A DNA stretch of 64,000 bases from Mermis nigrescens (taxonomy: Eukaryota; Nematoda; Enoplea; Mermithida; Mermithidae): assembly GCA_036768485.1 (NCBI GenBank), contig JAVLUZ010000271.1:4508309-4572308 (forward strand). Reading direction: 5' to 3'. A program made the translations under genes and the position numbers. Under the pieces are notes generated by a model, which was not told where the DNA came from, ran no database searches, and saw only the letters and a list, made by a program, of their open reading frames with translations. This document shows, in pieces, positions 37,481 through 51,879 of the stretch (its first letter is position 1; each line of letters starts with the position of its first letter).

Positions 37481-37641
37481 CCGGCGGCATGTACGAAGAG
37501 GGCAATAACGCCGGGCTGCGCTCCATGCACAATTCGCCCAGTTTACACGGCCGCAGCGGCGCCAACGGACTTTGGAATGGACACGATCAATCGTCGGCCG
37601 CTAACTCTAACGGCTCCCACAGAGTGCAAACCGGCGCTACC
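37481..37641 (+). CDS. Mef2: MEF2 exon 6
   Basis: Acceptor GCACTTTCAG and donor ACC|GTACGC bound 161 bases, phase 1 in and phase 0 out. An alternative in-frame donor is AGA|GTGCAA at 37624. The exon reads GGMYEEGNNAGLRSMHNSPS and later LWNGHDQSSAANSNGSH, rich in Asn, Ser and Gly. A family A element ends about 35 bases upstream of the acceptor. A decayed inverted copy lies at 35311-35429 in the left arm. The frame is open here and broken there, so this is the functional copy. Confidence 0.75.
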
Positions 37642-38849
37642 GTACGCCTTTTTCATAAAATTTATTTTAATTTTTCTGAATTTTTCCTCAAGCCGAACTC
37701 ATATGGCTGACGTTTTGCAAATATGTTTTTAGGAAGTCGAAAATTGAAAAAGGCATCATGTTTTGAGCGGCCACATGTCGTAAATCTATTTTTAGAAACT
37801 CACATATTTTGTAGTATATTTTATACTTTGTATACGCCGGTCCGGCAACTCCATCTTTACGTCTAGCGCTAGCCCTCTAACTTAAACTTGTGTTCCTCTC
37901 TTTCCCATGCATGCGAATTGTAAGAATTTTCATCTTTTCTTTGGGGGGGGTGAGGATAAGGAAATTTTCCTGAAACCCCTTTTCTTTATTTGCGCTTCCG
38001 ACGATGCTCGTTCTTCATAGACGATATCACGACAAACAAATTTCAGGAAAGATTCAGCAACATTTAGTCAGAAATGGCCTTAAACGCTTAAATAGGACGT
38101 TTTTTACGATTTTTTTTGAAAATACGCGAATTTTTGTGAGGAATGAAGAGCTTTTCGCGATAACCGAGATCCCCTAATCGCTCTTCCGCCTATAACGTAC
38201 AGTTCTCGCCACGGAATATGAGCACAATAGTAGTATATATTTTGATATATTTTTTTCACATCGGACGTCGACATGCATTTATGTGAACAACCTACAATTT
38301 TGGAGGGGTTCTCGGTTATTTTCAGGTGTTGGATAAAGAATCCCCAATTTTCAGCCGAAAACGGCCAAAAATTCGATTTTTTTCCGTAAATCGGGAGGTG
38401 GTCAAAAATTTGTTGGCTTCGGGAAAGGACGAATGGCCAGTTTTGCGTGGGGGATGCCCCATCCCCCTTTTACAAATCTGTCGACACCCCCACCTTATAA
38501 CGTAGGCCGGAAAAATCCTCGATTTAAATTTCAGTACGATAATCGTACCAGTAACTTTTGGCAAACGGTTGAAGCATACGTAAAAAGGTTCAAAAATTTC
38601 GGGTCGCGGGAGGGAAATTATTCTCAATTTTTCTGCCGAAAAATGACAAAAAAGTTCCTAAAAATGGCCGAAAAACGCGAGTTTTTGCCAGAAATAGGAG
38701 GGGTTCGAAAATTTTCCGATTTTCGGAAAATGCCGAACGATCGATTTCGGGTATAAGGCTGCTACATGCATGGTTTTAAGTGGCCCACCCGTTTCGGAGC
38801 GTTTACTATCGCTTCGTTTTGACGTTAAACCCGTATGTTCGCGTTTCAG

Positions 38850-39112
38850 TCGAGCGATATACGTTTGTCGCCCAATATCGCGCTGGGCGGTCACTCGCAC
38901 TATCAGCACCAGCAGCAGCAGCACGCGCAGCTTTATCATCAATCCGCGCCGCCCCCGCATCACCTCCAGCATCCGTCGCCTCATCATTTGTTGAACGCGT
39001 CGGCGTCTCAAAACGGCGCCGCCGACTACAATTTTACCTCGGACATGATACGCGCCGCCAATTTGCTCGGCAGCGGCTGGACTGCCGCGGCCGCACTGCC
39101 AATGGGATCTAA
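38850..39112 (+). CDS. Mef2: MEF2 exon 7: His/Gln-rich activation segment
   Basis: Acceptor CGCGTTTCAG and donor TCTAA|GTAATT bound 263 bases, phase 0 in and phase 2 out. It reads SSDIRLSPNIALGGHSHYQH, Gln and His runs, then DYNFTSDMIRAANLLGSGW. The last block is reminiscent of the YSLSSADLSSL...GW stretch in vertebrate MEF2 activation domains. Without splicing the frame would stop at TAA straight after the donor. The left-arm copy has lost the acceptor AG. Confidence 0.8.
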
Positions 39113-39384
39113 GTAATTTAATTAATTAATTAATATTGAATTAATTTACAAGTGAAAGTTTATTAATTTCACTTAATGAAAGCGCCTGGCGACATATTTT
39201 TCTCGAGGAACACGTAAACTATCGAATTTTTCGGGCGAACTGATAGTAATTTTAACCTTTTTTTGCGCGTTTTTTAGCGAAATTTCGGAAAATTCGATTC
39301 CGGTTGACTTATTTACAGATCCTAGCCCGTGGGTTAAATACTCAAATCAATCTTTGTGCGCAATCCCAAGCTCATCTGTACTGT

Positions 39385-39832
39385 CAGGCGGATTTAATTG
39401 CGGGTGGGCGCCCCCCCACCCTATTGGCCTGCCTAGAATAATTGGCGAGATAAGGAATGGATATGTAATTTGCAGTGATTTTTGACCGTCAGTGATCATA
39501 ATGTCTCAAATTAGCCTATTAATGACGTTTATTTACTTTCCTGGAGACCTGTTAATGTTCTCCCGCTAAAATTTCACACTTTTTCCAGCGCTTCGCGCCG
39601 GATTTTTCGCTGAAGTCGCGGAAATTTAATGATTATTTCGTTCAAAAATGTCGAAAAATTTTTTTGAAAAAAACATATTACGTCAAAAGTTACTTAGATA
39701 AAAGTAGACAACGTAAAACGCCGAAAAACGCTATTTCGCACGTGAAGGACAAATTGTTGGACCTATTTCTGACTGTTTTAGGAAAAGTTGGGGTACCGTC
39801 CTCCCCTCGAGAAAATCCTAGATCTGCCACTG
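39385..39832. mobile_element. hAT-type non-autonomous element (right arm)
   Basis: Ends CAGGCGGATTTAATTG and CCTAGATCTGCCACTG are inverted relatives of the 17596-18006 element. It contains GCGCTTCGCGCC. No clear 8-bp target duplication remains. A decayed reverse copy spans about 33660-33985. Confidence 0.65.
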
Positions 39833-40202
39833 ATATCAATTTGCTCTACGCGCGTTGGATGATACACGGTCTGATCTAAGCGTTTAGGCCGCACTTTATC
39901 AAAACTAACCGGCGCTTCGCGCTGATTGGGTGGCGTTTTCTTAAAGTAAAGCATGTCAGGATACTGTATAGGTCTCCAGCGATTAGGTCGTGGAAAATCA
40001 TTCCTAAATAAACGCGATTGGTTCTCTATTGTTCAAATTTTGTGCGACACTGTAAGAGCGGGATTGGGGGCTCCCTATACCTTAAAGCCAGAAAATTATC
40101 GAACCTCTGATTTTTTGACAAAAATCCATTTTTTAGCCGTTTTTGGGCGTTTTTATGTCCTTTTTTGGCCAAACATTGGAGGTGCTTATCACCCTTCCTG
40201 AA

Positions 40203-40475
40203 AATGGCCGGGACCATCCATGGGTGGGAAGGAGTAAAGTTCTGGAGGAGTTTCAAAAGTCAAAAAATAGCCTTTAAAAATGGTGGTATGGCGAAAAAAC
40301 ACCATTTTTCAACCTTTCTCATCGAGAACTATCCATTGGCATCAAAAAATTGCGAAAAAAACAGAAAACATTTTTAAAAATTGAATTCTGGGGGTATCTT
40401 GGTTTCTCGGGAGGGGGGGGTGGTGTATACCCCCCAACCCAACAACCCCACGCCCAGGTGTGGCCGGGACCCTCT
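40203..40475 (+). mobile_element. Family B element (right arm)
   Basis: TGGCCGGGACCATCCATGGG start, AATGGTGGTATGGCG, CATCGAGAACTATCCATTGG and CACGCCCAGGTGTGGC end, 50 bases before the MEF2 exon 8 acceptor. Confidence 0.7.
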
Positions 40476-40525
40476 TCCCAAAATTAAGAGCCAGATTTAT
40501 TACAATGTCTGTTTCTGTGATTCAG

Positions 40526-40784
40526 TGGATTGTTCTCGACGCCCAACGACGTTCATCTCGCCGGCGGCAAAAACGCCGCAGTCGCCAACGGGTTACTGGG
40601 CGGTGGCGGAATGGACGGCTGCGACAACGCGCAGTCCGCCGCCGCCATCTCGTACGCGTCGATGGCCGCCGCAGCGGCGGCCGCTGACAACGGCGGCGGC
40701 AGCGACTCGTCGCCGCCGTCGTCGTCCGTCGTCAAGCGCGAGCCGACGTCGCCGATTCGCGCCGGCGGCTTGGCACAACGCCAG
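40526..40784 (+). CDS. Mef2: MEF2 exon 8: carries a phospho-SUMO motif
   Basis: Acceptor GTGATTCAG and donor CAACGCCAG|GTAAGC bound 259 bases, phase 2 in and phase 0 out. The exon holds GLFSTPNDVHLAGGKN, an Ala run of seven or more and VVKREPTSPIR. V-K-R-E-P-T-S-P fits the phosphorylation-dependent sumoylation motif (hydrophobic-K-x-E-x-x-S-P) found as IKSEPVSP in vertebrate MEF2, where the Lys switches between acetyl and SUMO. This strongly supports the MEF2 assignment of the 3' exons. Confidence 0.88.
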
Positions 40785-40819
40785 GTAAGCAAGCGTGGTT
40801 CGGATATATAGCTGACGTA

Positions 40820-41110
40820 CGCAGCTTGGGAATTCTGGGGAGGGGGCGAAATTTCAGATTGATATTTTTTGGACACAAAAACGGTAAAAATACACGTCAA
40901 AAACGACATTTTTTCGCCGTTCCAGGCGATTTTTATCGTGAAAACATTCAAAATCTAAAAAAATTCGAATGAATTGAACGAAATGTAGTACAAAAATGAG
41001 TAAAATATTTGACACTTTTGCACAAGCGGGAGCTAAAAGCGCTTAAAAAAGTACCTTTTCTACGAATTCTTCGGAAAATCGCAAATTGGGGGGCTCGAAA
41101 ATGTTGTGCA
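40820..41110 (+). mobile_element. Family A element, worn (right arm)
   Basis: GCTTGGGAATTCTGGGG start, ATACACGTCAAAAACGAC and TTCTACGAATTCTTCGGAAAATCGC; no clear right end. Confidence 0.55.
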
Positions 41111-41149
41111 GCTTTAACCCACCCTTTCTCGCCCCCGCTGTACAGATCA

Positions 41150-41365
41150 CACCTGGGCGTAGGGGGTATGGAGGTCTCCTCTAGATTTAAATTTTTGAAG
41201 TTTTTTGTTTTTTTTTTCGCAATTTTTTGATGCCAATGGATAGTGCTCGATGAGAAACGTTAAAAAATTGTGTTTTTTCGTCAATGCATCATTTTTAAGG
41301 CTATTTTTGTTCTTTGAAAAAAATCTTGCACCCCCTCCCAGAACTTTGGTACCGCCCACATATGC
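41150..41365 (-). mobile_element. Family B element (right arm)
   Basis: Reverse orientation. AATTTTTTGATGCCAATGG, GTGCTCGATGAGAAACG and CTTGCACCCCCTCCCAG are visible. Confidence 0.65.
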
Positions 41366-41439
41366 CCCAAATTATGTACATATGCGTGTTGGAGTGGGCG
41401 AGATCCCCCTAAGCCGGAAATTTCATTATTGTTAGGGGC

Positions 41440-41854
41440 CATACATGCACAGTATGGGAATTCTGGGGGGGTGAAAACCTAGAGTGCCTTTTTTGGGCCC
41501 GAAAATGGTCGGTATGCATAAAAAACATCGTTTTTTGGCGTTTCTGGCGATACTCCATCCTTCTAGAGCATGTAATCATGAAAAAAATTTCGAAAAAAGT
41601 CGAATAAATTGAACAATATATCGCTTAAAACATGAATATATGGCGCGAAGCGCCGAAAATTTGGCGATTTTGAGCAAATAGATAGCCAAAAACCCTTAAA
41701 AAGACATTTTTCCTACCAATTTTCAGGTAAGTTTAGGAAACTTTTGAAAAATCGCCAATTCTGGGGGGGGGTGAAAAAATTTTTTGCGGGGGTGAAAAAT
41801 GATTCTGGTGGGGGTGAAAACCCCCAAACCCCCCTTCCCCAAGATCATGTATGG
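41440..41854 (+). mobile_element. Family A element, best preserved copy
   Basis: Starts CATACATGCACAGTATGGG and ends AAGATCATGTATGG. 415 bp; holds the exact hairpin GGCGCGAAGCGCC (41642-41654) and is very close to the 9686-10076 copy, so these two are probably the youngest. I see no equivalent in the left arm, so it may postdate the duplication. Confidence 0.8.
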
Positions 41855-42699
41855 TAGGGGCCAGTCGATCTGTTTACGACGGGGTCTACAAGATTCTCAC
41901 GGGGAGGAGGGGGCTTTGAACCCACTTAGGTGTATTCGAAAATTTTGAAATTTCTTGGAGAAATATTGTTCTGAAATTTCGCGCGTAAAGGACGAATTTT
42001 TGGACCTAGTTGCAATTGCTCGGATAACTTAGGACAGACACCCTCTTCCTCACGAAAACTCCTAAATTTGCGCCCATTTTCACTGCATTATGTCACTTTT
42101 AATACTAAAAATATGGGAATTGATCGATTTGGCCGATTTTTAATACCCTTGCGAAATAATTTTGGGTATGTACTTTTTAAGAAAGCAGCACATACAATTA
42201 AAAACCGGAATTTCAGCATTACTGCTTTTGTGCTTAAGCAAGAATAATACAGAAATGTTTATTGAGCCCTATTCGCCGGGCAGTGCCTTTCGGCCACTCA
42301 AAATTTCGGATGAGGGGTCCCCGCCCTGTCCATTTCACGTGGCAGGGGGTACTTAATGACCCCCCAATTTTCGGCTAAAAACGCAAATTTCTTTCAAGAA
42401 GGGAGAGGGCAAGCCCATATACAGAATTTTATTTCGTGGGAGGCCGAAAATTTTAAGGTCAAATATCTCGAGAACCGTTAGACGTGGCAAAGATAAAGGC
42501 ATTTGTGAGCGTATCTCGCTGAGCTCTATACAATAGTGTAGATATATTTGAAAAATTCCCACTTTATATTTAAATAAAACAAATCTAAGCTTTAAAACAT
42601 CTATACAACTGATTTTACATCGTTCAATCGACAAGCAATTTATTAACTTTTTTTTGTCTTTGTAATTGAGATAGGCCGGGGCAGCCATTTAGGCCGGGG

Positions 42700-43000
42700 C
42701 CGGATCCGGCGCATTGGAGCAAGTCTTCAGCACATGTGGGCGTAAGGGGGTTGGGGGTATGCACCCCTCAGAAGTTGAAATACCCCGCCCCCAGAAATCA
42801 AACCCCCCCCTCCCGAATTCAAATTTTGAAATTTTTGTTGTTGCTTTTTTAGCAATTTTTTGATGCCATTGGATAGTGCTCAATGAGAAACGTCGACGAA
42901 AAATGGTGTTTTTTCGCCATACGACCACTTTTAGGACCTATTTTGACCTTTGAAAATTTTTTCACCCCCTCCCCCAGAATTTCGGTGCTGCCCACTATTG
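42700..43000 (-). mobile_element. Family B element (right arm)
   Basis: Reverse copy with CACATGTGGGCGTAAGG at one end and TTCGGTGCTGCCCA at the other. Pairs with 31148-31350. Confidence 0.7.
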
Positions 43001-43800
43001 GTCTTCAGCAGTTAAAGTGTTTTTTGTGTAAGAATAATCAGCCAAACATGCTCATTTTCATGTTAAAAATCGTTACTCGAGCTAAACTTTTCCCAAATAC
43101 ATTAAATTGTTTCAAAGTACACACAATTCATAGTTATCGGATTACCCGAAACGGAACGAACAAAACATTAGCTAAGCTAAATTTTACCGTTTTCAGCTTA
43201 GTTTTTGAAATAACTAAATATTATGTGGTATTATTCTTTGAAAAATATCAATTTCATTTTTATTAATATTTTTCGTCTTTTACTGGCACCGGGCGAAGGC
43301 CTGGCACATCTCTACTTTGTATTTAGTTTTCGTGTTTTACAAAGATGACCAATACAGAAAATGAATAATTCGGCGAGAAGCACCGAAAAAATTTTACACA
43401 ACGTATCTAATTCAAATTTGAGCCATTCTTATCGAGATAGATGACGGAAATTACAGATTAACAATCAATCCGGCGCGAAGCGCCGAATTATTCACGTTTC
43501 CTATTTCAAAAATACCGCTAAAAGCTGTTTTGGCGGTGTTTTAGACCTACTTTGAGAATTTTTCATGTTTGCCTTTGGAGGACCCTTGCGTTATTCAAAA
43601 ATTATTTTCAGTTCCCTGGGGGACCCCCTCCCTGTGAATACGGCTTAGGGAGAGGGTGGAAAATTTTCTGGCTTTGTGAGATGGGGACACCAAGTTTCGG
43701 TGGCAGGATTCCCCGTCCTCCCCTGACACGTGTAATGCACTCAGAGCCCTGCAATCCCAAATCATCAAGATGATGCTTCTGACGTAATTTATTGTCTCAG

Positions 43801-43995
43801 ACCAATTCGTTTCTGACCTCATACACGTCGCCCGATTTGGCCAATTGCTCGCCGTCGTCCTACGATGCGACGTCGTCGACGAATTCGAGCGGCGGCGAGC
43901 CGCTGTCGAAACGCTCGCGTTCGTCGATCGTCGACGCCAGCGGCGCCGCCGCCGTTATACCGTCGTCGGCGGCGGCCGTTTGGTCGCAAGCCTAA
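43801..43995 (+). CDS. Mef2: MEF2 exon 9: C-terminus and stop
   Basis: Acceptor TTATTGTCTCAG opens a phase-0 exon reading TNSFLTSYTSPDLANCSPSS, then GGEPLSKRSRSS and a terminal AAAVWSQA before TAA. The KRSR cluster near the end sits where vertebrate MEF2 has its C-terminal nuclear localisation signal (KRMR). A 3' UTR follows; an AATAAA at about 45457 is a candidate polyadenylation signal. The left-arm copy (30361-30520) has lost this stop by a frameshift. Confidence 0.85.
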   Translation, partial: TNSFLTSYTSPDLANCSPSSYDATSSTNSSGGEPLSKRSRSSIVDASGAAAVIPSSAAAVWSQA

Positions 43996-45804
<1,809 letters not shown>

Positions 45805-47449
45805 TATTGCGCCTTTGTTAATAATACGGGAGTCTGAAGTGTATTGAAAAGAGATGGCGTTAACCTTCATTTCCTCCACATTACGCCACCATAGTCTGTT
45901 CCATTCAAAACGGCTTATTTTCACTTAATGGCTTATTACTGTAGCAGAATATTTTTCGGGTCAGGTCGTTGCGGTAGTCTGTATAGATGCGCCACATCTT
46001 GAGCAAAGCACATTAAACACCAATAAGAAGAGTTTAAAGCATGCAGTTGTTGCGAGAGCATAACCGAAGATAACATTTGTACAGTGAAACTTTATTACAG
46101 TAATATGACTAGCCAAAAATCGACCGTTTGGAATGGAACAGACTGTAATATTCTGCTCTTATATTTTGTCAGGGTCGCATTCAATTCGAGACAGTAATTA
46201 TAGACGAGGTTACGCAACATTTCATTTGTTTACACCGTTTTGTCCTACCGCACCATCGCTTAAAAGGAAATTTCACCTACGGCCGCTTTTAGCGGATAAA
46301 GATAAGATAAGAATTCATTAAGAAATAATTAAGATACTGCGACCTCCCGTCTACAGTATGAAATTTGCGCTCTAGGTTTAAAATTGCATTTGTTATACCT
46401 GATTATTTCGTTGCCAATATTACTCATAGTGCACTTTATTATTTTCCTGTTTTTGAATCAGTCATTGCCGCGATATTTTTGAACATTAAACTTTACTCGC
46501 GTGCGTATATGCGATTGACTACAGTACTACCTGATCGTATGATAAGGACCATTTCGCTTCGAAGGAACGCGGTCGTTTTTTTACTGTTCTCTGATTATTG
46601 ATTAGGAATATATTGAGAATAGCGACCAATGGTTCGCGATGGCGAGGTTCGTTGGTCGCCTCGCCCCACAAACCACGGGTCCGTTGTTTTTTTATATCTG
46701 CTTTTGATCAAGGCTAGCCGGGTCCGTCGCCGTTGTTGAATATACATAGAGTATACCTGCACAGTGCTGAGGAAATTTTTCGTATTATATACGCCCTTTT
46801 ATTATGTCTGTATTTTGTGCTGTTCAGTAAAAACGGTTTGGAGCACATGAGCAACGAGCCGCAGCGAATAGTAGCGTAAAGTTTGCGCCGCGGTCTACTT
46901 ACGACAGTAACGGCGACTACGGTGTAGCGCAGGACAGAAGGAACGCGGATGGGAATTTAGACCCCCCGATAATCTTGCAGACCCCCGCGGTCGAGTGAGC
47001 CCAGCGATAATTGGCTTATGTTTTTGAATTGCACCCAAGTAACAAATTTTTGCTGCTACCCATGTATGACGGCGGACAGTCGACCTATGCGCTGCGACTG
47101 GATGTAGCTCGCTATGGCTGGCACGCATGAGGATGGAGGGGTCTAGTTGGACCCCCTGAGAGCAGGCTAACAGCATTGTAAAAAATTAGTTTCATTTTAA
47201 AAAATTTTTCTTGCCTTTCGCCCCGCTTTCGGTTTTCTACTTAAGGTTTGTAAAAATGCTAGACCGAGATATAGAAGAAAAGTTCACTGCGCCGTTGATT
47301 ACTATTTGTAAACATTAAAATGAGCCCAACAGTAAAACGGAAATCTGTTCACCGAGGGAATTCGCGCGCTGGGGTAAACAATAAACTATTGGTGTTTTCG
47401 GGTTGGTATCCGGAAAAATATACAGCTAATGCTATAATTCGTGAAGACA

Positions 47450-47640
47450 GGGCAGCACCAAAATCCAGGGAAGGGGTGCAAGATTTTTCAAAGGTCAAAA
47501 ATTGGGCTTAAAAATGCACGTTTCAACGTTGGCATCAAAAAATTGCGAAAAAATGTTTAAAATCTAGTGCGAATATTTAAATTTCTGGGGGAGGCAGGGT
47601 ATTCGACCTTCTAGCGGGTGCATGCCGCCCACACGTGCAG
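47450..47640 (+). mobile_element. Family B element (right arm)
   Basis: GGCAGCACCAAAATCCAGG start, GGTGCAAGATTTTTCAAAGG, and CCGCCCACACGTGC end. A truncated partner lies at about 27530-27650. Confidence 0.65.
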
Positions 47641-48594
47641 GACACTGGTTGCTCCAGCAAAAGTTAAGAGTGCATAGACATCATTTGCAAGCGGTTTACA
47701 CTCAAAAATAAGCTACGAAAAGCGCTGCATTCGTTGCGTACAAGGTCCGGTTTCAAAAAGCAATCCAGGCTTAAAAAATGAGTTAAAAAAATATGAAATA
47801 AAAGAAAAAATAAAATCCGTTTCCATAAAAGTGAGGATTAAGCCAGGCTTGAAATAAAAGAATCCCGACTTTTGGATTAAGCCACGTTGTAGCCAGGCTT
47901 AAGCAACGCTCATTTTTATGCCAGGTTTAAACCTATTTGTAGAAACCGGGCGCAGGTCTTTTGTCGTCTTTACGACTAAAAAACGTTTAATCTCATTGGA
48001 TAACACACAATAAGAAGCATATTTTTCAGCGCAAAATCAGAACGAAATAGCAATATTATGAAATTATTCAACGGCACAACGAGTCGAAATCTCAATAATT
48101 GTTTCAGGCCTTTTTGATCATGGTCAACACAGCCGAAGGGACCAAGCCCAAACAAAATTGATTAATTTATGCACCGAAGGATGCAAATGGTGTCTTACAT
48201 ACGTGACCATAGATGCGCAGCACGGCCGATCTGAAGGGACAGCAGGTCTAAGGATCAATCAAGAATTGAGCTTTTTTGGCCAAAATGACCTCAAAAACTG
48301 GTTAAAGCACTAAAATAGGGTTAAAACTACGTTAAACAGTTTCCGGTCAAACTGACACTTATGAAGAAAATTTTCAATTTTCACGTTTTTGCCCTAATTT
48401 TGCCTCATTTTCCCAGGAAAATTTTTCATTTTTCGTTTCTGGAGGCCTAGACCCCCACCCTGTATGAGCTAGTCCGCTTGAGACCTTCCCGCATTTTTAG
48501 CATTGGTGTAAACAATTTGCAGTTTACAATCAAAACAGCATAATAAACTTTCAATGTAGCCTTCGGCCACGTGCGACAGTCCACCACACATGGG

Positions 48595-48845
48595 CGTGGG
48601 GGGAGTTTAAGGGTATGCACGTTCCAGAAGGCCAAATACCCCCTCCCAGAAAACCAAAATAGCCCCAGGAATTCAATTTTTGAATTTTTTGTTTTTGCTA
48701 TTTTTTGATGCCAATGGATAATGCTCGATTAGAAACCAAAAAATGGGGATTTTCGCCATGCCACAATTTTTGAGATCATTTTTTGACCTTTGAAAAATTT
48801 TGCACACGCACCCCCCAGAATTTTGATGCTGCCCATGTATGGTGT
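48595..48845 (-). mobile_element. Family B element (right arm)
   Basis: Reverse copy ending GATGCTGCCCATGTATGG. Pairs with 26568-26785. Confidence 0.7.
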
Positions 48846-50360
48846 CTACCATGCATAAATATACAGTGGATTAATTCAATAGGTTGGGCAATCCAAGAAT
48901 TTTAAAACGCCAAAAAATGCCGAAATTCTAATTTTTAGGGAAGCACAACTGTTTTCGACGTTTCTTATCGAGCTCAACCTACTGGAATACAAAAAATTCT
49001 AAAAAACGGTAAAATTCTTAAAAACTGAATACTGGGCATCTTCTAAACCCGGTGGGTATTCTTTTGGATTCTGGAGGGTTTAGACCATAGATGTACAGCA
49101 TGGTCGGTGAGGCGGGCTCAGCCGGCAGCCCAATAAGCCTTTTTCGAGTAAAATAACCTCAGAAACAGGCATAAATGCTGAAATAGCGTCAAGACTACGT
49201 TAATTCATAGCCTCTGATCAATTTCAAGCATTTTTGGAGAAAATTATTGATTTTCATTTATTTTGGCCCTCATTTTGCCTCATTTCAGGAAAATTTCCCA
49301 CTGCTACATTCTGGGGGTCTAATCTAGACACCATCCCAAACATACATGAGCAGTGATCAAATTCTAGAGGAGGGGGTCCGGTGTGGGCAAAATTGCCAAA
49401 AATAGCACCAAAAATTTAATTCCGGGGGTCTATCGATTTTTTAGGGGTCCGCCAGATGCTCGGGGGGTAGAGACCCCCCACACCCATGTGTGACCCCGAC
49501 CCATGAGCATAATCTTCCAAGATCGGTGATGCATTCGGGGAGGGTAAGACCATTAGACTGAAAGAATGGAAAATTTTTCTAAGAAAGATGAGGCAAAATT
49601 AAGACTAAAAATCTATGAAAATGACAAATTTTCTTCGAAAGTGCTCGAAATTAACCAGAAACTGACTAGTTTTTGGCGTCGTTTGGGTCCAAAATAAGCT
49701 CAATATTAGACCCCCAAGACCGGCTGACCCCCCGGACCGGCCATGCTGTGCATCTATGATCCAGCCACACCAATGTGTGGTACTTCTTTTTATGTAAGTT
49801 TTCCGTTTATAATCCTGCCTACTTTTTCTGTTTCAATTAGACTTTTGCGCCTCATAAAACATGTAATCTCTCATAATATAATTTTTTAGGTACACTTGCG
49901 CTATTTCACGCGTCCTTTTTGTTTCCTTCGTATCCATAGCACGCTGCACTTCTATATCTGTCTTTCTTTCTTTTCTTTTCTGTTTTCCGTTGGTTTTTTC
50001 TCTTTTCTTTTTATATAGTATTTGCTTTTTTATTTATCTGTTTATTTATTTATATTTCTCCTCATTTTCTTTCTTCTTTCTTGCTTCTTCCTCGTATTGA
50101 CGACTTCTTACTATTACAACATAATCTAATTTACTGATATATTCATTTGACTCATTACTCATTCGCACATGAACATATGTATTCAACCATTTCAGCATTT
50201 GTTCGTTTATCTTACACAATGAGCTATTATAATCTGAAAATAAATCAATATTTACTTGCGAATTCATTCAATTAATTTGCCAATTCGATTATTTTTCAGT
50301 TAAGTATTTAAATACTAATTAAATAATTAACCATCTCATTCGGCAACTTCATATCTTATT

Positions 50361-50543
<183 letters not shown>

Positions 50544-51079
50544 CAACTCTATCTTATTTGTCTATCCATTCCTATGCAATATTACCTTCATTGATCGTTT
50601 ACGATTATTGACCGAAAACTAATTCCGGCGACTTTCATTTCCACATATTTCACTGTACCTTATAAATCTGATTTAAAAAACTACCATATTTTGTGAATCA
50701 GTACGACACTATCAGGGTTGATATCGTACATGCAGGCACGTAGCTGGCCGTCCTATTTGAGGGGGACCAACGCCAATTTTCTTGAGGGGACTAAGCCAAA
50801 AAAGGCCAACAAATAGCACAAAATAACGTTTAAAAAGTCTTGTTTTTCCGATTTTTCTGAATTTGGGGGGGGCCGAATCCCTCCCCCACTCCATTCCCTC
50901 CAGAGTTACATGCCTGCGTACATGTGACAGAGGCAGGGGAAACCGGTCCATCAAAATTCGGCCATCGCCCCAATTGCACACGAGCTAAGACTTTTAAGAC
51001 CACCATTTTTTACTGAAATCGGGCCGTATTCAGCGATCTGGGCTTTCTAATGTGCAAGGTATATGGTTGGTTGCTGCCA

Positions 51080-51464
51080 AGCATGCAAAGTATTGTATGG
51101 GGATTCTGATGAAGTATGGGGGTCAAATTCCAGGTCGCTTTTTTAGGCTAAAAAAAGGTGGATATGCGGCAAAAACATCATTTATCGGCGTTTCCGAACA
51201 CGCTCTCGATCTTTCCAGACGTTAAAACGCGAAAAAATTCGGAAACATTCGATTAAATCGAACAAAATATAGTCGGAAAATGAGTCTACAGCGCGAAGCG
51301 CAGAAAATGTGCCATTACAGCAAAAAAAGATGGCTAAAAACACTTAAAACAGCACCATTTGTACGATTTTTTCAAAAATCTCGAATACTAGGGGGAAGGA
51401 AAAAATTGCTGGAGGGAACTTTATCTGTGGGGTGAACCCCTTCGCCCCAACATCATGTACGGCT
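51080..51464 (+). mobile_element. Family A element next to UBX exon
   Basis: GCATGCAAAGTATTGTATGGGGATTCTG start, AGCGCGAAGCGCAG hairpin relative (near 51291) and CATCATGTACGG end. Its end lies about ten bases from the UBX exon donor. Confidence 0.65.
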
Positions 51465-51474
51465 GCTGCCGTAC
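51457..51474. repeat. Perfect hairpin at UBX exon splice donor
   Basis: GTACGGC-TGCT-GCCGTAC, a seven-base stem with a four-base loop. The GTAC at one end is the 5' splice site of the UBX exon on the minus strand; the other stem half is the end of a family A element. Confidence 0.8.
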
Positions 51475-51658
51475 CCAAATATTCCAACGTAGCGTCCATG
51501 TCTTGGTCAGCGAAGATACGTTTGGGCATGTTGGTCATAAGGTTAAACGGCACCGTGACGTCATCGGTGCGGTTTAATTCGGCGTAGAGTCTGACGGCGC
51601 TCAATTGCTCCCTGGCTTTGAAGGTGTGAGTCAAAGAGCTGCCGTTGAGCATGCGAAT
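51475..51658 (-). CDS. UBXN1: UBX domain exon of a UBXN1-like gene
   Basis: On the minus strand, acceptor TTCCCACCCAG and donor TTTGG|GTACGG bound 184 bases, phase 0 in and phase 1 out. The product reads IRMLNGSSLTHTFKAREQLS, AVRLYAELNR, then MTNMPKRIFADQDMDATLEY. This is a UBX fold: IRMLNG is the first strand and MPKRIF fits the F-P-R-type p97-binding loop (here M-P-K). The wording T-F-(K/R)-A-R-E-Q-L-x-A-V-R-L-Y is that of UBXN1/SAKS1, an adaptor of the p97/VCP segregase that binds ubiquitin. The last UBX strand should be in a further exon, which I did not find. A broken inverted copy is at 24322-24418. Confidence 0.85.
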
Positions 51659-51879
51659 CTGGGTGGGAAAAATGGTCAAATACCGTCATTATTATCAGAA
51701 TGTTGAAACATCATACTCCAAAATATTGAAAATTTTTGTCAAAATTTCAAACCCGCATGCTAATTTTAGTAATTTTAGTGTGTAGATCTTATATGTTCTT
51801 AGCGGGGAACGGGGTATATGATGACCCAACCCGCGCATCCCGCGATTGCCTATTGATCTCCTGCAGAATGGGTTCTACC

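Noticed and set aside
51344..51474. Read-through of the UBX exon as the native C-terminus (GTAAAVHDVGAKG)
   Set aside because: The sequence beyond the donor is the end of a family A element, so the slight resemblance to the last UBX strand is likely chance.
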